In this document: positions 1-64,000 of the stretch, piece after piece
Layout of the letters: every line of letters starts with the position of its first letter
Numbering within the stretch: position 1 is the stretch's first letter
Source of the DNA: Megaleporinus macrocephalus
Lineage: Eukaryota; Chordata; Actinopteri; Characiformes; Anostomidae
Assembly: GCA_021613375.1 (NCBI GenBank)
Contig: CM038704.1
Span: forward strand, 4,960,155 to 5,024,154
DNA: 64,000 bases
Direction of reading: 5' to 3'
The notes under the pieces: model-generated
What the model saw: only the letters and a program-made list of their open reading frames with translations
Databases searched by the model: none
What the model was told of the DNA's origin: nothing
Program-made: the position numbers and the translations under genes

Positions 1-80
1 TAAAAAAATACTAAAACAGATTCTATATATGCTAATTAAACAGCACAGCAGTCTTCGATTGGATTTTGGATGCATGTTGG

Positions 81-660
81 CTAATGGACGTGGCTAAGAC
101 TGACTTCCTGGACTGATATTTGATATTTAGTTTTGAATACCTGAATACATTCAGCAGAGATAATTGTTTTAAAAGTTTTCAAAGGTTTCCATTGACACAG
201 TCGAGTCACATTATTATTCCTACTTTGGACAGCAACAGTCAGTAGGTGGCAGAGTTCTGGTCTGGGGAATAATTTCATGGCATTCTCTGGACCCACTCGT
301 TCAAATAGGAGACACTCTCAACCCATTTGGGTCTGAATCCATTCTTGCACATCACGTACACCATACATGCTGATGGTCTTCTTTGGGGAGGATGGGATCT
401 TATAGTAAGACAATATGACACGTCACACGACTAGAAATGTCCCTGGACCTCTAATTTATCAGACGTGAACCCAACTGAGCATCTATTGGATCTCCTGGAT
501 GGTGGTGTTGGCTCTATGGATCCTCCTCCACGCTCCCTCCAGCAGCTGTGCGATGCACTGCAGTCAGCATGATACCTCCAGATACCTGTGACCACCTATC
601 AGGAGCTTACTGAGTCTCCCAGTCCGTCTAGCTGCTGTCCATGCTGCATGCGGTGGTTAA
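81..660 (+). mobile_element. Decayed Tc1-like transposase fragment
   Basis: Translation with frameshifts gives pieces like VWGIISWHSLDPLVQIG and LQQLCDALQ, matching the C-terminal half of fish Tc1-type transposases. Several stops and shifts; no clear terminal repeats remain. Confidence 0.55.
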
Positions 661-2580
661 TCTGGTTATTAACTGGTGGTCTTAGTATATAAACTTGTGG
701 GCCCAATATACAAATATGTGGTCTTAATAGGTTAACTTATTAGCAAACAATGGCTTTAATACAGTAACTTTAGGGCTCAATATTTGTGGTCCCAGTATAT
801 TAACTCTATTAACTCATTAACATTTATATTATTTGTGGCCCTAATATATTAACTTTGGGTTTAACATAGTAACTTTAGGGCTCAATATATTATTTTGTGG
901 CCTTAATATATTAACCTATTAGCAGTTGATGGCTTCAATATAGTAACCTTAGAGCGTGATAGTTGTGGTCTCAGTATATTAATTTGTGGCCTCGCCAAAA
1001 TAAGTCATGCCCTCATTATAGTCTTTTCAGGCCTTGATGTATTAATATGTGGCCTTAACATATTAACTTATCACCAATAAATTGCTTCAATACAGTAACT
1101 TTAGGGCTCAATATTTGTGTTCTCAGTATATTAACTCTATTACCTCATTGGCCCAATATATATATATTAATTTGTGGCCCTAATATATTAACTTATTAGC
1201 GAATGATGGCTTCAATATAGTAACTTTAGGGCACAATATTTGTGTTCTCAGTATATTAACTCTACTTACTCACTGGCTCAATATATATTAATTTGTGGCC
1301 CTTAATATAATAACTTACTAGTAATTAATGGCTTCAATACAGTAACTTTAGGGCTCGATATTTGTGTTCTCAGTATATTAACTCTATTACCTCATTGGCC
1401 CAATATATATATTAATTTGTGGCCCTAATATATTAACTTATTAGTAATTAATGGATTCAACACAGTAACATTTTAGGGCTCGATATTTGTGTTCTCAGTA
1501 TGTTAACTCTATTAACTCATTGGCCCAATATATATTAATTTGTGGCCCTAATATATTAACTTATTAGCAAATGATGGCTTCAAAATAGTAACTTTAGGGT
1601 TCAATATTTGTGTTTTCAGTATATTAACTCTACTTACTCACTGGCTCAATATATATTAATTTGTGGCCCTAATATATTAACTTATTAGCGAATGATGGCT
1701 TCAATATAGTAACTTTAGGGTTCAATATTTGTGGTCTTAGTATATAAACTTGTGGGGCTAATGTATGAAATTATTAGTAATTAATGGCTTTAATACAGTA
1801 ACTTAAATAAAGGGCTCAATATTTGTGTTCTCAGTATATTTACACTATTTACTCATTGTCCCAATATATATATTCATTTGTGGCCTTAATATAATAACTT
1901 ACTAGTAATTAATGGCTTCAATACAGTAACTTTAGGGCTTAATATTTGTGGTCTCAGTGATTAACTCTAATAACTCATTGGCCTCTTTTTATATTAATTT
2001 GTGGCCCTAATATATTAACTTATTAGCGAATGATGGCTTCAATATAGTAACTTTAGGGCTCAATATTTGTGGTCTTAGTATATAAACTTGTGGGGCCAAT
2101 ACATTAATTTGTGGCCCTAATGTATGAACTTATAAGTAATTAATGGCTTCAATACAGTAACTGTAGGGCTTGATAGTTTTGGTCTCCGTATATTAACTCT
2201 ATTAACTCATTGGCCTCTTTTTATATTGATTTCTGGCTTTAATATATTAACTTATTAGCGAATGATGGCTTCAGTATAGTAACTTTAGGGCTCAATATTT
2301 GTGGTCTTAGTATATAAACTTGTGGGGCTAATGTATGTACTTATTAGTAATTAATGGCTTTAATACAGTAACTTAAATAAAGGGCTCAATATTTCTGTTT
2401 TTAGTATATTAACTCTACTTACTCATTGGCCCAATATATATATTCATTTGTGGCCTTAATATAATAACTTACTAGTAATTAATGGCTTCAATACAGTAAC
2501 TTTAGGGCTTAATATTTGTGGTCCCAGTATATTAATTTGTTGGCCAAACATATTAATAATTTATGGCCTCAAAAATGTAA
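660..2580. repeat. AT-rich ~120-bp tandem array, about 15-16 units
   Basis: A core AACTTTAGGGCTCAATATTT recurs near 766, 871, 1097, 1222, 1343, 1467, 1590, 1711, 1929, 2049, 2281 and 2498, mostly 120-128 bp apart. A 90-bp short variant carrying ACTTAAATAAAGGG occurs at about 1801 and again at 2371, so a block of about 570 bp was itself duplicated. It ends about 0.3 kb before the stk4 start codon. Confidence 0.9.
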
Positions 2581-2641
2581 AATAAAGCTATGTAGAACTG
2601 CTCCAGTGATCCGAGCATACTAAATCCTGAGGAGGAATCAG

Positions 2642-2894
2642 TCGGTGGCACCTGGCAACCCTGCTTCTCATTGCGGAACTCGAGGCGGGCGGTCTGGTGT
2701 GGAAATAAGATATTTCACAAATACTAAAGATTAAAGTCAAACCGGTTTAGAAAACGTACCAGTTAAACCGAAAACATCCCAGAAGAGCTGAGCTTAAGTG
2801 CAGGTTTAACCGGCTTGGAGACCACCTGCTAGCTGTTAGCTGAAGTTAAGACTCAAATGTAGCTCATTAGCCGGCGAAGCTATCAAAACAAGCC
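2642..2894 (+). promoter_or_regulatory. Probable stk4 proximal promoter / 5' UTR
   Basis: Non-repetitive stretch between the upstream satellite and the start codon, with local GC enrichment and a GC-box-like GGCGGGCGG near 2684. No TATA box at a convincing distance. The transcription start cannot be fixed. Assignment rests on position and composition only. Confidence 0.35.
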
Positions 2895-56268
<53,374 letters not shown>

Positions 56269-56780
56269 GCCTCCTGAAGGTCGCGATGACCTCCGTTTGT
56301 TCAGGAGGACACTGTCAGTTACCGAAGAAGGTACATGTGAAAGTTCACGGAACCACTCCATGCTGCCCTGCATGATGTTTTTTTTGCCTAACTTATAAAG
56401 TTTCTTGCTGTGCGGTTATTTTATTTTTGGATTTTTTATTATTATCTTTTTTTTTTAATTATTATTATTATATATATTTTTATCTGATGCTGTGTCTCCA
56501 CTGCTGTTGGTACTAGACTGGTGGTACTGTCGGACTCCAGAAGCCAGGGAACAACTTTTTCTGTCGTACACTGTCTATATATGTTTACACTGTACACTGT
56601 GTTTCATGTTCGGCCAGTGCTTCTGTTTGTTGTTTTTGTTTGTTCTTTGGGTTTTTGTTGATATGCTACTTCAGTATGTAAGCGAGTGTGTTTTTTAATA
56701 CAGTGCAGTGTAGCTTCAGTGTTATGCAGTCATTTCACAAACTTTTAGTGGATACAAACATAGGTAATTAAATAATTTAC
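56269..56780 (+). other. Probable stk4 3' UTR, proximal part
   Basis: T-rich non-coding sequence directly after the stop, without recognisable repeats. A variant poly(A) hexamer ATTAAA lies at 56767-56772. A longer 3' UTR is possible because a canonical AATAAA lies at 61720-61725. Confidence 0.5.
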
Positions 56781-57142
56781 ATAGTCTGATGGGTCAATTC
56801 TAGCAGAGGTCTTCAGTCTGGGGTTCACAGCTCTAATCTCATACCACCAATTCAGTTTCTTTGGGGGAAACAAATAATTTGAGTTCAATTTCAGTGTTTT
56901 TATTAGCGCAGCCTACAGTTTATGCAAATGGAGGTTCTGTGTAAAGTGGAATTTAGATTCCCCCCCTAAAAAATAATATAATTACTAATAATACCATTAA
57001 TACCAGTAATGTAGAGTGATTGGTTGTTAAATGTGCTATTCTAGGAAGTCTGTTCACAGTGGTGCTGTCTGAAGCATTTAATGCCTCCAGAAGCTCTCTT
57101 ACCGAACGATTTTGGGCTAAAACATATTTAATATTTTCATAT

Positions 57143-57809
57143 GTGCACACACTGTCCAGTGTATCAGCTCCACTGACCATATATGAGCTACACTTAGTTC
57201 ATCTGATTCTCTGTATACATTATTACCCTGTTCTTTAATGGCCAGGACCACCATAGGACCACCACAGAACATCTACTATATGGCTGTTCTGTCATTCTCA
57301 GCGCTGCAGTGACACTGATAGTGATAGTGTGTGTTGTGGTGGTGTAAGTGGATCAGACATAGCAGTGCTGCTGGAGTGTCTAAACACTGTGTCCACTCAC
57401 TGTCCACTCTATGAGACACTCCTACTACTTGCTGGTCCACCTTGTAGATGTTAGGTCAAAGATGATAGCTCATGCCTCACCGGACACTGTTGTCTGGATA
57501 GTTTTGGTTGGTGGACGATTCTCAGTCCAGCAGTGAAACTGGGGTGTTTAAACACACCAGCAGCAGCACTGCCATGTCTGATCCTCTCACACCAGCACAA
57601 CACACACTAACTAACACACCACCTGAGAATGACCCACCACCCAAATAGTACCTGCTCTGTGGTGGTCCTGACCTTAAAGAATGAGGAATGCAAGAAATGA
57701 GATGGACTACAGTCTAAGTGTAGCTCCTGTATGGTCAGTGGAGCTGATACACTGGACAGTGTGTGTGGATACACACGGAGGTGGTTTTAATGTTGTGGCT
57801 GAGCGGTGT
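57143..57809. mobile_element. Fold-back MITE downstream of stk4
   Basis: Interior as at 12229-12922; the right end GGTTTTAATGTTGTGGCTGA is present, the left terminal repeat is missing. Confidence 0.78.
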
Positions 57810-58917
57810 CCATCAGAGACCAGCCATAATACTATATCTATTCACACTGTTTACCTTCATGTATATTAAATATGGAGGCTCTCTGGTGGCTGTGATGGTA
57901 AATACTATGTTTTTATTTGTGGTGTAGACATGGTGACCCCTGGTTCCCATCACCACCACTGTACACAACATCTGAACCATTTCCTACCATAACAAAATCC
58001 ACTCTGAATGACTAAACCCATCCCTGTGATTCATTTACCCACATTTTTCTAAAGATTGGTGGAATTCTCCTTTTAAAGCTGGAGGGAAGTGAGAACAAAC
58101 TCAGTTTAGACACAATCAAACTTGATTCGTGTGCCTGCTGGACGTCTGCAGGATGTGAACTTCTTTAAACGTGTGCGATTCATTCACAGACAACTGAACT
58201 GGTATCAGTTCAAACTGTCATCAAGCCCATTTAGAAAGAGACGCGTGTGTTCAAAGCTTACCTCGTTTCTTTTCAGCTCAAACCTTCCACTTCATATCTT
58301 ACATGCTTCATTTCAGCATCTTTCAGTCAGCTCCTCTCTATTCAGGTGGAGTCTGTGAACCAGAACAGAGACCCCTCTTAGAATATCGAACCGTTTTCCT
58401 GTCCAATATCATCATCTGAAGACGTCAGATTATTCCACTTAGAGAGATCCTTCAGCTCGCAGACATGATTAACATTGTTGGATCACTGAAGCTCTGACCT
58501 TGAGACATGTTCAGGAATCGAATGCGCATGTCTGTATTCAGTGAAGCAGCGTTTCAGTGTTTTCTGTGGAATTAGTGGCTGTAAGGTGCTCCAGCAGGTG
58601 CTTGGGTCGCTGGTAAGGGTGCACAATAATATCGGAATCATATCAGTGTCAGCTGATACTTAATTAAAGAAAAAAAATGTACCAATGATTTGGCTGCCAG
58701 TATGACCTGAATATTGATTAAAATCAAATATCGACCCACAGTTCCTATATCGGTGGTCGGTGCTGCTTGTTATAGAGTCTTATTAAAATAATGGACTCTC
58801 TGATCAACCAGCTATAAACACCAATACATCCACATCCAGAGTAAGAGCTGAGTGACCTGATGAACGATAATTTAAGCTTGTTTTTTTTTTTTTTTACTCA
58901 TTTTATGTGAACATTTC

Positions 58918-59170
58918 GTTGCTGGCCAATGAAAAACATGCATCTTAATTTTTGGCGATTTTAATTTTTTTACATCATTTAATTGCGTCAATAGACGTTT
59001 ACACTGTGTAACAATTTCGTGATGTATGGACCAATAGAAGTGCTTCAAAATAGCTTAGAAAAAATTCTGGTTCCATTGACTTGCATTGAAAGTAAAGTAT
59101 GTTTTTGGTCTCTCCTGTAAAATTGTATTTTTGGATATATTTGTTTTTCATTGGACAGCGACGATATTCC
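58918..59170 (+). mobile_element. CCATTGACTTGCACTGAAAG family, copy 3
   Basis: Carries TTCTGGTTCCATTGACTTGC, TTGGTCTCTCCTGTAAAA and GGACAGCGACGATAT. Confidence 0.6.
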
Positions 59171-59892
59171 TCCACCCTGCAAGCTCCTACAGGGTTCGGG
59201 ACGATTCACTTGAACATGAGGCACATGTATTATGATGTCTAGGCTGTGTATAAAGGGATGCATTGAGCTTTGCTGTCCAGAGCTTTTAGCAGGGCGTCGT
59301 TTTAAGTCTAGACCACTGGAAGCCGGTGCAGCTGCTCCGTACGGAGGTTTTCTTTTTTCCCTGCTGACTGAAATTCATAGCACGAGCCGTGTTGGTGGTT
59401 AACCAGTTTTATTAGTTTATCTCTTCAACGTTATGTGGTTCGCGGAAGCTGTGAGCAACTTCTGTTTTGTTGTCTTATCATTTCTAATACCCATCATGCC
59501 TTTGTTGTCTAGCGGGAGTCTGCGTGTATGTGCAGGTTAGACTCAGGTTTTATTGACTCAGGATATTTTTATATGGTTAGTCAGGCTTACCTACTGCTTA
59601 GCTCAGTATCATTCCATTAAAGCTTGCTGAGAAAGTATTTATTGTGACTACGTGTTAAATAGCTAGTAAAGCCACCAGAATGGAATTGGATTGATGCCCC
59701 AGTAAAAGCACAAACCACACCTTCCTGCGTGTCTGTCTCACAAAACATGTTCGACTGAGGGTTCCTACATTTCACAACAGTTAGAACCACCGTGTACTGA
59801 TTTACTCAAAGACATCAAGAACTTTCGTGCATATATAAACAATGTTAATGATAAACATATCATTGCATGAAACCAGTATTTTCATGTTATTG

Positions 59893-60740
59893 TTGGGGTC
59901 CCTGCCCCTGTACCTGTACCTATCCCTGCCCATGTCCCTGCCTGTCTACCTGCCCCTACCCCTGTCCCTGCCCCAGCCTCTCTAACTGCCCCATGCCTCC
60001 CCCTGTCCTTGTACCTACACCTGCCCTTGCCTCTGTACCTCCCCATCCCTGTACTTGTACCTGTACCTGCCCAGTACCACTCACTGTCTCTACCTCTGCT
60101 TTTGTATCTGTCCCTGTTCCTCCCCCATCCCTGCCCCTGTTCCTGTAACTATGCTTGCCCCTGCCTGTGTCCCTCCCCCTATCCCTACCCTTGGCCCTGC
60201 CCCTGTCCCTGTAACTATGCCTGCCCCATACCTGCCCTTGCCTCTGTGCCTGTCCATGTTCCTGCCTATGTACCTACCTCTGTACCTGCCCCGTCCCTGT
60301 ACTTGTACCTGTACCTGCCCAGTATCGCCCCTGTCCCTGTCCCAGTTCCTGCCCAGTTCCTGTCCCCGCCCCCTTCCTTGTAACTATGCCTACCCCATAC
60401 CTGCCCTTGTACTTGCACCTGACCTTGCCTCTGTGCCTGTCCATGTTCTTGCCTATAAACCTGCCCTGTCCCTGTATTTGTACCTGTACCTGCCCAGTAC
60501 CGCCCCTGTCCCTGCCTCTGTATCTGTCCCAGTTCCTGCCCCATACCTGCCCATGTCCTCTATCTCTACCCTTGCACCTACATCTACACCTGCACCTGCC
60601 CCTGCCCTTGCCTCTGTCTGTCCCTGTACCTCCCCCGTCCTTGCCTCTGTATCTGTCCCTGTAACTATGCCTGCCCCTGCCCCGGCCCCTCCCCCTATCC
60701 CTACCCTTGTACCTACACCTGCCCCTGTCCCTGTACCTAA
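59893..60740. repeat. C-rich hexamer-based array (CCTGTM/CCTGCC), 0.85 kb
   Basis: Degenerate six-base units such as CCTGTACCTGCCCCTGTCCC. Strong strand asymmetry (C/T-rich on +). All six-frame open frames of PVPVPAP type here are artefacts. Ends at AATTGGTCCAAGCTATTCAT. Confidence 0.92.
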
Positions 60741-61039
60741 TTGGTCCAAGCTATTCATGGTCCTAAATCCAGACGTTAACAGACCCTGGGTGAGGTTAGG
60801 AGTCCAGCACAATGTCTCATAAAGCAATTTCACATCATTTCTTTTTTTCACATCAGCCGTGACAGTTATTATTATCTGAACATATTTAAGACCTGAAATA
60901 TTCGATTGCATATTAAGCGTGAGATTTGTGATAAATAGACAATCTTGTGAGACACAGACAGCAATATTCTTCAGGTCAAAATAAAAAGGGACTAAGTGTG
61001 TTGGCTGTTTGGCTCAAGACCACTTCAGTCGCATCCTGT

Positions 61040-61105
61040 TGGTTCAGGAAATCAAACCAGCAACCTTCTGGTCACAAGGCTGGTTCACCAACCACACAAA
61101 AAGAG
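61040..61105 (-). mobile_element. tRNA-type SINE head fragment, reverse
   Basis: AATCAAACCAGCAACCTTCT then GGTCACAAGGCTGGTTCACC is the reverse complement of the SINE head near 21815-21865. Confidence 0.6.
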
Positions 61106-61719
61106 CTATTTGTCCACTTAAATCCTGACCGTAACTGCCCCTGGAGCAGGTCAGGAGAGCAGCACAAGTTGCCGTGGTTAGTTAGTGGTCCACCATTAAG
61201 AATCCAGTGTTAGAATGAACTCAACTTGGTTACGTCCTGCTTTGTGAGACAGATGCCAGGTCTTGTGGAAGACTCCAGCGGTCAGTCTTCTGCGTGGCCA
61301 GTATTTTTTTCCAGATGTGGCACGACAGGTTTGCACAGGAAGGATACATTAGCCTTCGCCATCTCAGAGTTGAGACGCCTAACGCAGAGAACGTGATGTA
61401 ATATATAAACAGTGGAGACGATCTTGTGGATAATCGTCTAATAGACATACTGATGGTGATTATATTATTATTAATATACGTCTGAGTCTGTTACACCACG
61501 TATTACATGAATGGGCATGTTGTTGAATCTCAAAAGTAGTAATGAATATTACTATCTGCTTACATACAATGTGAATACAGAAGCAATGTCGGTTCAGTTC
61601 TCTGTCCTAATGTTGGTCCTGAGCGAGGATTTTGTAATGTGCCTTAAATTATGCAAAAGAAAATCTATTTGCAAAGTGTTTCAACCTGATTAGTTTCGTT
61701 TGTTTTTACATGTGTGGAT

Positions 61720-61725
61720 AATAAA
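61720..61725 (+). terminator. Candidate distal poly(A) signal AATAAA
   Basis: AATAAA in unique-looking sequence, followed about 20 bp later by GT-rich sequence (GCTGTGTCGTCTAGTG), a plausible downstream element. It would give a 5.4-kb 3' UTR. Another AATAAA lies near 61881. Which, if any, is used for stk4 cannot be told. Confidence 0.3.
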
Positions 61726-62029
61726 CCTGATTCAAGATCAGCTGTGTCGTCTAGTGTTTTGAATACTGTGCATGAAATATTGCTCTAGGTATTAATATTC
61801 CAACTTGATCTCCATCCCAGATCTGTAGTGTACCAGCGGTTACTATAGGCAACAGTTTTGAAATGTTTTTCTGTACTTAGAGCAATAAAACCGCTGTTGA
61901 GTCAGAGCACTCTTTTAATAGAAGTCAATGTGCAGCTACTGTGAGACGGTTTACAAGTTTAATTTAATTGTTTCAAAGTTATTCGTAAATAAAACTGTTA
62001 ATGTATGTTATTTGTTCTGTTGGAAATGG

Positions 62030-62458
62030 GACTGCCCTTGTACCTGCCCCTGTTCCTGTTTGTGTTCCTGTTCCTGTCCTTGTTCCTACCCCTGTTCCTG
62101 TCCCTGCCCTTGTACCTTCTCCTGTACTTTTCCTTGTTCCTGACCCTGTTCCTGCCCCTGTCCCTGTCCCTGTACCTGCCTCTGTGCCTGCCCCAGTACC
62201 TGCTCTTGTACCTGCCCAGTCCTGGTACCTGCCCCTGCCACTGCCCTTGTACTGTCCCTGTACCTGCCCTGGTGCCTGCCCCAGTACCTGCTCTTGTACA
62301 TGCCCGGTCCTGATACCTGCCTCTGCCCTTGTACCTGCCCTTCTGCCTGTACCTGCCCCTGTTCCTGCCTCTGCATCTGCCCTTCTACCTGTCCCTGCCC
62401 TTGTACCTGCCCTTGTACGTGCCCCTACCCCATGCCCCTGTACCTGCCCCTGTCCCTG
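62030..62458. repeat. Second C-rich hexamer-based array, 0.43 kb
   Basis: CCTGTACCTGCCCCTGTTCC-type units; ends at GATTGGTCCAATAGCTGTTC, homologous to the end of the array at 59893-60740. Confidence 0.92.
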
Positions 62459-62964
62459 ATTGGTCCAATAGCTGTTCATGATCCTAAATGTAAGTGTTAA
62501 CAGGCCCTGGATGAGGTTTGGAGTAAATGTGTAGTTGGTTCTGTTGGAAGTGAGATCAGTGTCTCAGAGGAAAGAGCCAGTACTAATATATACCAGTGTA
62601 GCTGTAACTACGAACTAGGACTGAAAATTAAACCCAAAAGGACTCTGTGACGTTTATAAAGTCATTTTAGAGTCAAAAACCGCAAGACTAACCACCAACA
62701 GACCTTCAGTAAGGAGTTCAGAGGGAGAATCAGGTACTGTTTAGTTCCTGTCTGTCAGCTAAACTAACTGAGCTAACATTGACTTTAGTACGATCATGTT
62801 TGCTTGCAACTTTTTGTTTTCCATGTACTGTGATACGTTCCCCAGTCGGGCAAAATGTGGAGAAGATTCCCATCAAACCACCTCAAATAATCATTATAGA
62901 CATTATACATTCACACTTACAAACAAATATACACTCACTGAGCACATGATTAGCTACACCTCCT

Positions 62965-63065
62965 TCTATCTTCAGCTCCACTGACCATATAGGAGCTACA
63001 CTTACAGACTGTAGTTCATCTGATTCTCTGTATACTTTATTACTCTGTTCTTTAATGGTCAGGAC
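62965..63065. mobile_element. Fold-back MITE fragment
   Basis: CAGCTCCACTGACCATATAG and GACTGTAGTTCATCTGATTC match the start of the family interior. Confidence 0.7.
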
Positions 63066-63675
63066 CCCACATATGATTAGAACAGATCTAAATAATCATA
63101 CATACAATACAAAGTAACATGAATATGTTATTGTGAGAGAAGTAGATCAGATCTTGAGCTCCAGTTTGAAGAACAAAGTGTGGTTCCAGATTTCTCCTGG
63201 ACGCCCCAGACATTGTATGAATGTGTTCAGTTCCTTCAGCAGCAAATCTTGATTTAGCTTAATGAAGTACTGAGCAGTCAAAGCAGGTACTAGATGAGAA
63301 CTGATAATAATACTGGGTTGTTAAGGAGAAGCTTGGAAAGGGTTAAATAAACACACTGATGCATGTAAAAGCTCTACTTACTCTATTAATACTGTTTAAT
63401 ATTTTAATAATAAAATGTTTTACTGAGTAAATAAAAGCTTTTTAATTATAATAAAGCCCCCAAGTGTCCCTAAGATTTCTACTATGTTGCTGCAGTGTTT
63501 GAAAGTTGAATTTGTGTCCATAAGAACACTTCTTGTTCCAAACAGCTGTACTACAAGCCTGACCTTCACACCTTTTCACAATTAATTCTTAAAAAGCGTC
63601 CCAGCAGCTTCTTTTCTAAGTGAGTTTGGAGTTTGTAGGTTTTCTTTTCCAAATGAACTGAAACATTAGTCCATA

Positions 63676-63852
63676 ATGACTGACGGTAAGACCCAGACCC
63701 AGAAGAAGAAGCCGAGCATCGGAGTGTTCTTTCAAGGCTTTGGCTTCAAAGTCGGAGTGCTGACACGGAACTCTGCCCCCTCTTTAATTTCCATGCGTGC
63801 CGTCTTTTCTCAGCCAAAGTGTCAGAGGATTGTCAGCAGGGTCAGCGTCTGA
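63676..63852 (+). other. Small unassigned open frame, 58 codons
   Basis: ATG at 63676 to TGA at 63850-63852 in non-repetitive sequence, starting MTDGKTQTQKKKPSIGVFFQ. No family recognised; it could be chance or an exon piece of a neighbouring gene continuing past the window edge. Confidence 0.15.
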
Positions 63853-64000
63853 CTTTGGGATCCACATCCATCATCTTGCCCTGACTTGGTGTTTGTTTCA
63901 CCCTAAATATGGAAGGTCAATGAAAGAAGAGAGTTCTGAGAAACACAATCGCAGAACCGCAGCAGAAGTGCTGCCAAAGTTTCCACAAGGACCAAAAGCA

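Larger units (their letters stand above)
62470..64000. other. Downstream flank, mostly without recognised features
   Basis: Apart from the MITE fragment at 62965-63065 and a small open frame at 63676-63852, no gene or repeat is recognised. Confidence 0.4.

Noticed and set aside
59867..60911. Proline/valine- or glycine/threonine-rich frames on both strands
   Set aside because: Products of the hexamer array CCTGTM/CCTGCC; no start context, no domain, same pattern again at 61928-62500.

Overview
The window is vertebrate nuclear DNA, most likely from a teleost fish. It holds one recognisable protein-coding gene on the + strand, the Hippo-pathway kinase stk4 (MST1). Eleven coding exons run from 2895 to 56268. 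All have GT/AG borders and compatible phases, and they join into a 480-residue open frame against 487 residues in human STK4. The interspersed repeats are of types common in otophysan (characiform-like) fishes: Tc1, hAT-like and Harbinger-like DNA transposons, tRNA-type SINEs and fold-back MITEs. The clade within teleosts is inferred from repeat style, not proven.

Layout. 1-2894: upstream flank, with a decayed Tc1-like fragment, then a 1.9-kb AT-rich array of about 120-bp units ending about 0.3 kb before exon 1. 2895-12007: exons 1-2 and introns 1-2, with short inverted repeats, a 46-bp satellite inside a DNA transposon, a ~160-bp repeat and a Tc1 copy. 12008-23876: exons 3-9, which encode nearly all of the kinase domain and the inhibitory linker, separated by a fold-back MITE, a compound microsatellite, a Tc1 interrupted by a hAT element with a perfect 8-bp target duplication, a Harbinger-like element with 3-bp TAA duplications and a 14-bp minisatellite grown inside a SINE. 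23877-43170: intron 9 (19.3 kb), of which nearly 11 kb is two minisatellites: an 11/9-bp array (29741-32304) and a 20-bp array of about 415 units (32671-40970). 43171-43298: exon 10. 43299-56109: intron 10, mostly hAT-like and other DNA elements and microsatellites. 56110-56268: exon 11, encoding most of the SARAH domain and the stop. 56269-64000: probable 3' UTR and downstream flank, with two hexamer-based C-rich arrays and more MITEs; no second gene is recognised.

The product should act in the cytoplasm: through its SARAH domain it pairs with itself, SAV1 or RASSF proteins, and it phosphorylates MOB1 and LATS kinases to restrain YAP/TAZ. Visible landmarks are the glycine loop, VAIK lysine, HRD and DFG motifs, the activation-loop threonine, five TM motifs and a DEVD caspase-type site.

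The most unusual content is the non-coding part. Several tandem arrays sit inside, or arise from, recognisable transposable elements. Two Tc1 copies in opposite orientation bracket exons 3-9, which could favour a circular RNA. No CRISPR array, operon, prokaryotic system, rRNA or functional tRNA was seen. Long open frames at 22033-23258 and 29726-32362 are artefacts of tandem repeats.
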